Part shown: piece after piece, positions 56,368 to 64,000 of the stretch
How positions within the stretch are numbered: the first letter of the stretch is position 1
Layout of the letters: each line of letters opens with the position of its first letter
Source of the DNA: Isoetes taiwanensis
Taxonomy: Eukaryota; Streptophyta; Lycopodiopsida; Isoetales; Isoetaceae
DNA length: 64,000 nt
NCBI GenBank assembly: GCA_021234155.1
Contig: JAJEKV010000135.1
Coordinates: 1,245,065-1,309,064 of the forward strand
Direction: 5' to 3'
Translations under genes and position numbers: made by a program
Notes under the pieces: model-generated
The model's database searches: none
Told to the model about the DNA's origin: nothing
The model's input: only the letters and a program-made list of their open reading frames with translations

Positions 56368-58686
56368 CTAAATGTTCCCACTGGGAGAAGGTGTATATAT
56401 TAACTGAAGAGTACCATCTTGCTTGCGTATATGTTGTATTTTTCTAATGTTTAATTTGTTTGCATATCCATCTAACTTCCACAAGGAAATCCTCCAGTAA
56501 TGCTTATACGAGTAATTATCCTTAGACCTTGGTATTCTCCAAACCATGTTTATACCAATTACATGTCTTTCATGGTATATTTTCAAACGTGATCCATTTA
56601 CTAAAGTAGATAACAAATTGTCACTCATATCTTTTAGTTGTACCGACCCATTTGGAAACACTTCTTGGATCACATATGGCCCAAGCCACCTTATCTTAAG
56701 CTTCCCTGGGTGTTTAAGATATCTTGAATCATAAAGCAAAACTTTGATTCCCTCATGAAATGTTTTCTTTCTTTGACGCTGGTCAAACCAAGCTTTCCTT
56801 CTTCTTTTAACCACTTGTTGTCTCCAAAGTGCTTGTTGTCGCTTTTCTCCTAAAGCTTCCAGTTTAAATAATCTTTCTTGTAAGGATTCTATATTTCCCA
56901 GCCGGTGTTGTATAGCTATCCTCAAAGTAGGTACTATGAACTCAAAAGGCAACACGGCCTCAACTCCGTACGTTAAAGCGAACGGAGTGTGACCAGTGGC
57001 TACTTTATATGTTGTTCGATAGGCCCACAGTACGGCCGGTAATTTGTCCTCCCAATCCTTTCTATTAGAATCACAAATCTTTGTAAGTATATTCACAAGA
57101 ATCTTATTGGAGGATTCAGCTTGTCCATTTGCACGAGGATAATAAGGGATTGATTTTCGATGTCGTATAAGAAAATCTCTCGTCAAATGTTCAACCACCT
57201 TGTTTATAAAATGGCCACCTCGATCGCTTACCAACTCCAAAGGACACCCAAACCTAGTGATGATTTGTTGGTACATGACTTTAGCCACACTCAAGGCTTC
57301 ATTATCCCGGAGTGCTCTGGCCTCCACCCACTTGGTATGGTAATCAGTAATCACCAAAATGTATCTAGCCTGGGTTCGAAAAGCAGGTGGTGTTATAGGT
57401 CCTACAAAGTCCATACCCCACTTTTCAAAGGGGCCTAAAGGAAGTACAGGAGTTTGAGGCATAAAGTCTCGTTGGCCTGGCTTGCCAACTCTTTGACAAA
57501 CATCACAGCTTTTAACATATATATATAATAGAGTGGGCCACCAATACCCTGCTTGTAAGATCTTCTTGGAAGTTAAATCAGACGAAAAGTGTCCGCCACA
57601 AACTCCTTCATGGGCCTCTTCCAAGATAGTATTGATCTCATGAGGCAACACACATCTCCTCAATATTAGGTCTTTTCCTTTTCTATACAGTTGTCCAGCT
57701 ATTAACGTGTAGGGAGCTGCCTTCTTAATAAAGTCTCTTTCTCCCGCAGCATCCAAATCCTTTGGTAATTTACCAGATGTCAAATACTCAGCAATCCCTA
57801 CATACCATGGAGGTATAGCAACGACCCTATACACATTTGCATCAGGAATGTCGTCATTAATTCCCGTAGGGCCTTCTCCATTGGTAAGTCTAGACAAATG
57901 ATCTAGCACACTATGTGCTTTTCCAGGCCTCAACACTATCTTAAAGTTGAACTCTTGAAGAATTAATAACCATCTGGTAATTCTTCCGGTCACGCATGGT
58001 TTATTGATCAAATATAAAAGAACTTGATGATCCACATAAAATAGAAAATAATTTCCCAAGAGATAATGCCTGAACTTTTGGACAGCATAAACCATGGCCA
58101 AAGCTTCTCGTTCATTTGTGGTATACTTCTGCTCAGTAGAGTTCAACTGCTTGCTAGCATAGTGTATGGGTTGATCTGTAGATCCTTGTTGTTGTTGTCG
58201 CGTAGCTTTCGCGCCCTCTTTGCTACTTTCGGCGCCGCAGTGCACATGAAATTCCTTGTTCCACATTGGAGTTACCAGAATTGGTGATGAGACTAGAAAC
58301 TGTTTAAGTTTCTCAAATGCTATATCACAATCCTCATTCCATTTGAATTCCTTGTTTCCAGTAAGTTTGTTCAAAGGGACTGCTATCTCGGCAGTTTGGT
58401 TAACAAATTTGCGATAATAGTTAACTTTCCCTAAGAAACTTCTTAGTTGAGTGACATTCTTTGGTGGGGGCATATTTATTATTACACTGACTTTCTCAGG
58501 ATCAGTCAATATTCCTTTCTCACAAACAATATGACCAAGCAGTATACCATGTGTAACCAAGAACGTACACTTTTCAGGATTTAATGATACTCCATATTGT
58601 CGGCACCGCAAGAAAGATTTTCTAAGTTTTTCCACATGACTGTTCCATTCATTGAACACCGAGAAATCATCTAAAAAGATTTCCAT
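56368..58686 (-). CDS. Gypsy pol: RT C-terminal part, RNase H and integrase
   Basis: This 772-codon frame starts at the RT catalytic box (FLDDFSVF, residues 4-11; the usual form is YVDDF). RNase H follows, with the DAS position changed to GAE (about residue 151), so the first catalytic Asp is missing, while Glu193 and VDH (Asp219) remain. Integrase has the zinc-binding H...H...C-x2-C (His359, His366, Cys394, Cys397) and the D,D,E triad in WGMDF (Asp426), VSDRG (Asp488) and NGQAESS (Glu524). A C-terminal tail with KIRWLGPYVIQEVFPNGSV is the GPY/F module. The frame is long and open, so the copy is fairly young, but RT and RNase H are damaged. Confidence 0.92.
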   Translation of the reverse strand: MEIFLDDFSVFNEWNSHVEKLRKSFLRCRQYGVSLNPEKCTFLVTHGILLGHIVCEKGILTDPEKVSVIINMPPPKNVTQLRSFLGKVNYYRKFVNQTAEIAVPLNKLTGNKEFKWNEDCDIAFEKLKQFLVSSPILVTPMWNKEFHVHCGAESSKEGAKATRQQQQGSTDQPIHYASKQLNSTEQKYTTNEREALAMVYAVQKFRHYLLGNYFLFYVDHQVLLYLINKPCVTGRITRWLLILQEFNFKIVLRPGKAHSVLDHLSRLTNGEGPTGINDDIPDANVYRVVAIPPWYVGIAEYLTSGKLPKDLDAAGERDFIKKAAPYTLIAGQLYRKGKDLILRRCVLPHEINTILEEAHEGVCGGHFSSDLTSKKILQAGYWWPTLLYIYVKSCDVCQRVGKPGQRDFMPQTPVLPLGPFEKWGMDFVGPITPPAFRTQARYILVITDYHTKWVEARALRDNEALSVAKVMYQQIITRFGCPLELVSDRGGHFINKVVEHLTRDFLIRHRKSIPYYPRANGQAESSNKILVNILTKICDSNRKDWEDKLPAVLWAYRTTYKVATGHTPFALTYGVEAVLPFEFIVPTLRIAIQHRLGNIESLQERLFKLEALGEKRQQALWRQQVVKRRRKAWFDQRQRKKTFHEGIKVLLYDSRYLKHPGKLKIRWLGPYVIQEVFPNGSVQLKDMSDNLLSTLVNGSRLKIYHERHVIGINMVWRIPRSKDNYSYKHYWRISLWKLDGYANKLNIRKIQHIRKQDGTLQLIYTPSPSGNI

Positions 58687-59039
58687 GAAATCCCCAATAT
58701 ATTCTTGAATACCTGGAGCATAACTCTCTGAAAACAGGAGGGAGCATTGCTCAACCCAAAAGGCATGACCTTATATGCAAACGTTCCAAATTGTGTTATG
58801 AACGTAGTTTTGTGCCGATCATTTGGATGTATTTGCACTTGGTTGTAGCCTGAGAAACCATCCATGAAGGAATAGCATTCATGGCCAGCTACATTTTCTA
58901 GCACCTGATCAGTAAAGGGTAAAGGAAAATGATCGTTTTCGGTTACAGCATTTAATTTTCGAAAATCGACACAAACTCTAAGCTTGCCATTTTTCTTTTT
59001 CACAATCACAATAGGAGACACCCATTCACTTATTTCCAC
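58671..59039 (-). pseudogene. Gypsy pol: RT N-terminal part
   Basis: This frame encodes SEWVSPIVIVKKKNGKLRVC, VDFRKLNAVTENDHFPLP, FMDGFSGYNQVQIHPND and TFAYKVMPFGLSNAPSCFQR, which are RT motifs 1 to B in order. It ends with a frameshift next to the YVDDF-equivalent box of the following frame (58686), where a single-base change separates the two pol frames. It overlaps that frame by 16 bases. Confidence 0.92.
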
Positions 59040-59082
59040 TTCATAGATGAATCCAACTTGTAAAAGCTTCTTAATTTCTTCC

Positions 59083-60282
59083 CTAACACTTTCTGCAGTT
59101 AGGGTTCAACCTATATGCCCGCTGGTATATAGGAGTCGCGTTAGGAATAAGAGGTATTTTCATTTGCACCACGTCAGGGTGGATTCCTCGCAAGTCCTTA
59201 TAATTCCAAGCAAATATATCAATAAACTCTCGTAGTAGGTCAGTGGCTTGTTGTAAAAGAACAGGTGGAAGGTGAGCTCCAATTTTGATTAATTTGGGCT
59301 CTTCTTCTGTTCCTAAGTTAAGCTCTGTTAGCTCTGGGAGTCCTATGGATGGAACAAGTTTTCCATCTTCCAACTTGTGAGCTTTTGTTGGTTCCAAAGT
59401 AATTTCTTTCTCCACTGCCTCCACGAAATGTTGAGGGTACTCCTTTGTTTCTTCCACCATAAAGCATAATTCATCCGATTCATCATCGATATTAATGCCA
59501 TAGAAATCATCTTCGTCGACAATTTCGTCCATGACACCTTCCTCAATGTCCTCATCTTCTTCATCGGAGAACAATGGTTCTTCTTGCATAATGGTTGTAC
59601 TTCCAGTCCGTAAATTGATCGTAGCCTCTTTCCCTTGTTTTGTTAGAGTCAGAGTATTGCTTGACCAATCATGGACTGCTTTTGAGGCCCTAAGCCAGGG
59701 TCTACCGAGCAATAGTTGATAATCCATTGCTCTAGGATCTGTCTCTAAGACTATGAAATCCTGTTCAAACTCCAAATCCCCAATAGAGAAACTAATGTTT
59801 TTAAGCATACCTACAGGCTTCACTTTTCGATGATCCGCCATTTTCACATCGAATGGTGCTTTTTGTAAGTCATGCAATTTAAGTTTTTTTCTAAACACAT
59901 TAGTCATGATGTTTACTCCTGCGCCTCCATCAACTGGAACTTTTGGAACTTCCATTCCATGCATTTTCACAAGAACTACTGGATTGAGCTTTTCAGTTGG
60001 TTCAGTTGTCCAAGTAGCAATTGTACTTCTGTTTTTACTGTATCCACTTGGTAGTCCCAGTTGAGGAAAATATTTACCCAATGCGGATAATGGAACTGGA
60101 ACAATCATGTTCCCAATTTCCTTCTTAAACTTTCCCCATTTACAATTTTCATCTATTGCCACATTTCCAAATTCCTTACACTCAGGCCACAGACTCAGAA
60201 CAAGATTCAATGGTGTGGGAATTACCAACTGAGACACCTTATCCTTAAGGGTATGCAGGTCATGTACTTGATTTTCACTCAA
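59083..60282 (-). CDS. Gypsy protease region and RT leader
   Basis: A 399-codon frame. The retroviral-type aspartic protease has VPVDGGAGVNIM as its active-site stretch (DGG instead of the usual DSG or DTG; this variant occurs in the Athila/Tat group) and later QLLLGRPWLRAS. A long acidic stretch (EDEDIEEGVMDEIVDEDD) follows. The frame ends in the RT lead-in (FAWNYKDLRGIHPDVVQMKI and IPNATPIYQRAYRLNP). A frameshift at about 59085 separates it from the next RT frame. Confidence 0.88.
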   Translation of the reverse strand: MSENQVHDLHTLKDKVSQLVIPTPLNLVLSLWPECKEFGNVAIDENCKWGKFKKEIGNMIVPVPLSALGKYFPQLGLPSGYSKNRSTIATWTTEPTEKLNPVVLVKMHGMEVPKVPVDGGAGVNIMTNVFRKKLKLHDLQKAPFDVKMADHRKVKPVGMLKNISFSIGDLEFEQDFIVLETDPRAMDYQLLLGRPWLRASKAVHDWSSNTLTLTKQGKEATINLRTGSTTIMQEEPLFSDEEDEDIEEGVMDEIVDEDDFYGINIDDESDELCFMVEETKEYPQHFVEAVEKEITLEPTKAHKLEDGKLVPSIGLPELTELNLGTEEEPKLIKIGAHLPPVLLQQATDLLREFIDIFAWNYKDLRGIHPDVVQMKIPLIPNATPIYQRAYRLNPNCRKC

Positions 60283-60444
60283 GTCATTGTTTTCTTCCTT
60301 AGAGCATTCATCTTCCAGCTGCTCCTTAACATTTGCAAAAATTCGTCGCTCCTCATCTATGTTGGGATATTGGTTTTTCTTTGTTTGCGGTAGATTATTT
60401 TGAGTACTAGGGATTTCAATCCCTTACTTTGGCTTTTTGTCGAG

Positions 60445-61586
60445 TCACGGCTGAACAAGAACAGAATAGTCCACTCCTACCATCCTGGCATCACGGGTTT
60501 TAGTTTCGTCACTAGTGGATGCTTTACTATTTTTATGGTCTTTCCTTGTCACAGACATTACATTCCTTGAGAAGTGGCCCTTCTCACCACGGTTCAACGG
60601 GGAATTATCCCGAGAATCTTTTTGTCTTTTCCTTGAGGAGTAAATAAACAAAGGTTTGGGCTGTTTCCTTTTCTTTTTTTTTCCATTGAATCGACACGCA
60701 TCGTATCATGATTGCTCATTTTACATATGTGACAAAACTTAGTGTCCAACTTAGTTACGCATTCATTAGCGTAATGGCACGATCTACTACAAGCGTGTAC
60801 ACCAAATGTAACTCGTTTAGTTTCTCCTTGAACAATCTTTTTCAGATTCTCTTCCATAGCATTGATTTTACTTTGAATGTTTTGCACTTCCTTATCATCG
60901 GTTTTGTTTTCTCAAGTTTGCTAATTTTCCCGAGAACCCAACACTCCATGTATTACTACAGCTCTTTCCATGGCTTGATCTAATGTTTTGGAGCCTCTAG
61001 AATTAATTGTTGCTTAACTCTAGCTGGAAATCCATCTACATACCAAGAAACTATGTCAAGTTCATGTGGCTTTGGATCCGTTCAGCTGGCTAGCTGGCTT
61101 ACGGAAGTAGAGCAAACTTCCGAGGATCCTCCTCGTTTTTAATCTTAATATTCTTGAGCTCATCCTTGAGCTCATGATAAGTAGGCGTAGTCTGGTATGC
61201 CTTAAGAAACCTCATCTTAAGCTCATCCCAACTACTAATACTACTCATGTTCTTATACATCCAGTCTGCGGAGGGAACAAAGTAATACGGATAGCATCAT
61301 CAGTCTGATTATTGAGGGAACTTATTCCTTCAAATTGATAGACATGAGTTATTGCCTGAGTTTCGGAGGATTTTCCAGCTCCAAATTTTGGATATGGAAT
61401 ATGATTTTTTGAAGAAGTAGCCATATTACCAAACAAAGGTTTGATATCAGGTAATATCTCAGACTGTCTTGCAGCCTCAATTTTTTGTTTATCTCTACGT
61501 TCATGCCTTTCCGTTCTTTCCAATTCTTGTTTTAATCTCCTTTCAAGCCTTTTCTCTTTTTCCTCGGCAAGGCTCTTGTACATCAA
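60445..61586 (-). pseudogene. Gypsy gag region, frameshifted
   Basis: The 5' part (61245-61586) has a charged coiled-coil stretch (EKRLERRLKQELERTERHER), then HVYQFEGISSLNNQTDDAIR and ITLFPPQ, typical of plant Gypsy capsid. Around 61100-61240 the frame gives SWDELKMRFLKAYQTTPTYH but is interrupted by stops. The 3' part (60594-60887) has a zinc-knuckle-like CHICKMSNHD. Between them the frame is broken repeatedly, so gag is non-functional. Confidence 0.8.
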
Positions 61587-61932
61587 GCACTTGCTATTAA
61601 CATAATGCAGACATTATGACCATGCATTATCACAGGATTTCAAGCAAGAAGGATTCTTGGAACTGCTGTCATGTTCATAACATTTGCATTTTCCATTTGC
61701 TGGACGGAACAACAATTAACTTTGCATTTCCCATTGGCTGGATTGAACAGCCATTTCCGTTACAACAGCAAAAGAGAAAATTATCTCACATTAAGCTGGA
61801 TTGAACAGCAATGTCCTTTACAATTACTCTTTGCATTTCTATTTGCTGGTTTGAACAGAATTTTTTTACAACAGCAAAAGGAAAAACAAAATTTCATCTC
61901 AAGGAAAACTAAGCATTAACCAAACAGACTGG
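61587..61932 (-). repeat. Gypsy leader with short internal repeats
   Basis: Between gag and the primer site the phrase CTGGATTGAACAGC, or a near match, occurs three to four times at about 61698, 61736, 61795 and 61843 with surrounding similarity, a degenerate tandem repeat in the untranslated leader. Confidence 0.6.
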
Positions 61933-61949
61933 TCCCGGCAACGGAACCA
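61933..61949 (-). other. Primer-binding site, tRNA-Asp-like
   Basis: On the minus strand the sequence after the LTR end is TGGTTCCGTTGCCGGGA, close to the TGGCGCCGTTGCCGGGGA site used by Athila/Tat elements with tRNA-Asp. Two changes in the 5' part and one missing G make the match imperfect. Confidence 0.75.
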
Positions 61950-61950
61950 A

Positions 61951-62030
61951 TGTTAACCCTCCAGTCTCTCACCCTGGAGTAACAGCTTTGCAAAATAAAG
62001 AAAAATAAAGAAATACAGCCAGGCAAGCAT
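61951..62030 (-). mobile_element. Broken 5' LTR end of the Gypsy element
   Basis: Only the last 60-80 bp of the LTR (ending TGTTAACC at 61951 on the plus strand) match the 3' LTR at 53199. A short AAATAAAG duplication is present here. At about 62031 the match stops and the long direct repeat begins, so the 5' LTR is interrupted or replaced. The missing part may lie beyond the window. Confidence 0.8.
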
Positions 62031-62073
62031 AGGTGGGTTATCATAGGTGGCCCCTATGATAACCCACCTATCA
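62031..62073. repeat. Perfect-stem hairpin at the junction of the right repeat copy
   Basis: ATAGGTGGGTTATCATAGG followed by a short spacer and then CCCCTATGATAACCCACCTAT forms a stem of about 19 bp. The left repeat copy at 50888 lacks the first arm. It may be a true element end, a rearrangement scar or an assembly artefact. Confidence 0.8.
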
Positions 62074-64000
62074 TTGGGGGTTATGATTCAACCTTGTCCT
62101 ACATCCTAGAAATGATAGTCATTAAGTTTCTCTGTCATCATGTTATGCCGCTGTTGTGGCATTCCAAATGACTTGGCATCCTCATCTAAGCCATGGTCAT
62201 GGCCTAAGCTACCAAGTGATCCTTCGTATAAATCGTAGCATTAGGGATTTTTTGAGATCATAAAAGGGCCTTCTAAGAACTGCTGACTAAGCTATATGAA
62301 CTACCAATCGAAAAGCGGTAATTGGTAATCCGATTGACAAAAGCGAGTTATAACTAACTCACTGGATCACATTTTCTAGCATAAGTGTTGATAGAAAAGT
62401 CCAAATGAGCTCTTGTTTGGTGCAATAGATAGATCTCATTGAGATCTTTCCAACCTTGGGTGGTTTGCATATCTTTTAGCCCCGTAGGATAGTAAAAAAT
62501 GGTAAAAACCATATTTTTTGGAGTTTTGACAATCATAAGTGGTTAAAATATGTGCAAAGCACCTAAGGTTGGAAAGATCTCAACGAGATCTATCTATTGC
62601 ACTAAACGAGCTCATTTGGTTTTGCTATCAATAGTTATGCTAGAAAATGTGATCCAGTGAGTTAGTTGCATGTTTTGAAGGCCCTTTTTTAATCTCAAAA
62701 AAACCCTAATGATTACCTGGAGTCATTAAGGTGCCTGCTGGGTATTTTGTGAGTCTCCCTACAATTGCCTACGCTTGATATGACCGGGACTTGTATCAAT
62801 GTTCGAGTCCTATGTATATTCTAACTTGCATCTCCCGTAACCCATGGCGTTCACCTACCGATCCGGGTATGGATCATGTGGGAAAGCTAGTCTTAGGTGT
62901 CTATGCAAGATACATTCGAACTTCTAGCAGGTAGCTACTATTCGATACCTATCCTGGAATTGTACTATTGTACTATTCATGGGGTACACTCGTTTTTCTC
63001 TCCTTGTGTCGCCACCTAAATTGCCTCTCCAAGATGTTTATCGTATGTGTACATAGTATGTACATAATAAACATATATCCACATCCCACAATCCTAGAGC
63101 TCTGCTCTAACTTAGCTAAAGTGTAACCTTGTTGTGGTTGTGCCACCTACTTCCCAAAAGGACAGGGACCAACTCTATGTTGGACTTGTATATGCTGCCT
63201 ATATTTTGATAGGGTCTCTAGCTATTTCAACCATTCCTTTAGTGCCTTATGGTACTTTAACCTCCTACATAAACTATGATTCCCCCACGGGATTATGCCA
63301 TAATTCCGAAGGCCATTACCCCACATGAGGAGCTTTTCTAAAGGCTTCTTTCACTAAGGATCCTTTGTGTCCTCAATATCAACCATGCTTCATCACAATT
63401 GATTGACCTATTTTTCTTGAGTTATCTTGTGAACTTCAGTTTTTGATCAGCTTCAAGTGTTGTCGTCTTTGGCTCCCTTATAATAAATAAAAGCCGCGTT
63501 CTACCTCGTTATCTAGAATTGTTCCCCACGAGTAGGGTAATTCTTAGGATATATGGACTGACTACTGGTCTATATAATCACACCCCTTCTGATCTCTATA
63601 CCTCGTCTTGATTCTTATCGGGACTTGGAATTGCTCTATATTGTCCTCTTCTCGGTTATCCCTAAAGGTATAGTCACTAAAATTAAATTAAGTATTCCTT
63701 CTTTTATTCCATCGGGAGCAGCGATATTTTATACGTCTTTTCATTCCCAGAACCGAATAGATGTTCTCGGCTTATAACGCTGAAATAATTCATTTGTATC
63801 TAGAACATTTGAGTAGTTAAGCTCTCCTTCTCGGTTATTCCAACACCGTTCCAATCACCCTCGGGATGCTTTTGAATGTAACATCACCGCATATGCTAGA
63901 CTTACTCTTCTTTCTATATTCCTTAGTGGCAACTCCAACCATTGGGGTAACTTGAATGCTTATCTCTCCTGGATCATACTTAATCCAATATCTTTGAGTA
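62048..64000. repeat. Right copy of the long direct repeat, running off the window
   Basis: Near-identical to 50888-52840. It carries the foldback MITE copy (62244-62706) and the frame at 63134-63328. Small differences include missing or added bases near 62310 and 62840. Its right end is not in the window. Confidence 0.85.
62244..62706. mobile_element. 463-bp foldback MITE, right copy
   Basis: The same element as 51084-51546, at the same position within the long repeat, so it was present before the repeat was duplicated. The inner part of the left arm differs more than the rest. Confidence 0.8.

Overview
The window is nuclear DNA from a land plant with a large, repeat-rich genome. Evidence: spliced genes with GT-AG introns; a complete plant-type patatin gene; relics of two plant families (a DYW-type PPR protein and an RBM24/ARP1-type RRM protein); L1-type LINEs; Copia and Athila/Tat-like Ty3/Gypsy LTR elements with plant tRNA primer sites; an hAT-type transposase gene; and MITEs. 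No rRNA, bacterial operon, CRISPR array or phage is visible. A fern, gymnosperm or other large-genome vascular plant fits, but the sequence alone does not settle the species.

1-9.3 kb: mostly non-coding, with a plastid/mitochondrial-type tRNA-Asn relic (2873-2944), a 5'-truncated LINE with a 14-bp target-site duplication (3738-7050) that split an older coding-like ORF, and two AT-rich degenerate repeat fields (about 1440-1830 and 8225-9345).

9.3-18 kb: two minus-strand poly(A) retroposons, each with a target-site duplication (9960-11064 and 15109-17988), flank the one clearly intact single-copy-type gene, an eight-exon patatin-like acyl hydrolase (11759-13617, minus), with a TATA box upstream.

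18-41 kb: low gene density. It holds short tandem duplications, two MITEs of a possible shared family with 4-bp target duplications (24966-25286 and 33933-34213), an LRR-like relic, a tandem pair of tRNA-like (SINE-like) units (29.26-30.13 kb), and two abutting relics of RNA-processing genes on the minus strand: an RRM gene (39370-40297) and a DYW domain (38963-39371).

41-46 kb: nested LTR debris. A Copia 3' end is interrupted by, or abuts, a 1.58-kb LTR with an initiator-Met primer site. A 500-bp tandem duplication with tRNA-like segments follows.

46-49 kb: an intact 753-codon hAT-type transposase-like gene (minus).

50-64 kb: an Athila/Tat-like Gypsy element (minus) with 3' LTR, an extra ORF in the env position, integrase/RNase H/RT, protease, gag, a tRNA-Asp-like primer site and a broken 5' LTR. 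A repeat of at least 1.95 kb flanks it as direct copies (50888-52.84 kb and 62048-64000), each carrying a 463-bp foldback MITE.

The transposon genes account for most coding capacity. The host genes seen are one intact lipase-like enzyme and several decayed RNA-binding or LRR genes.
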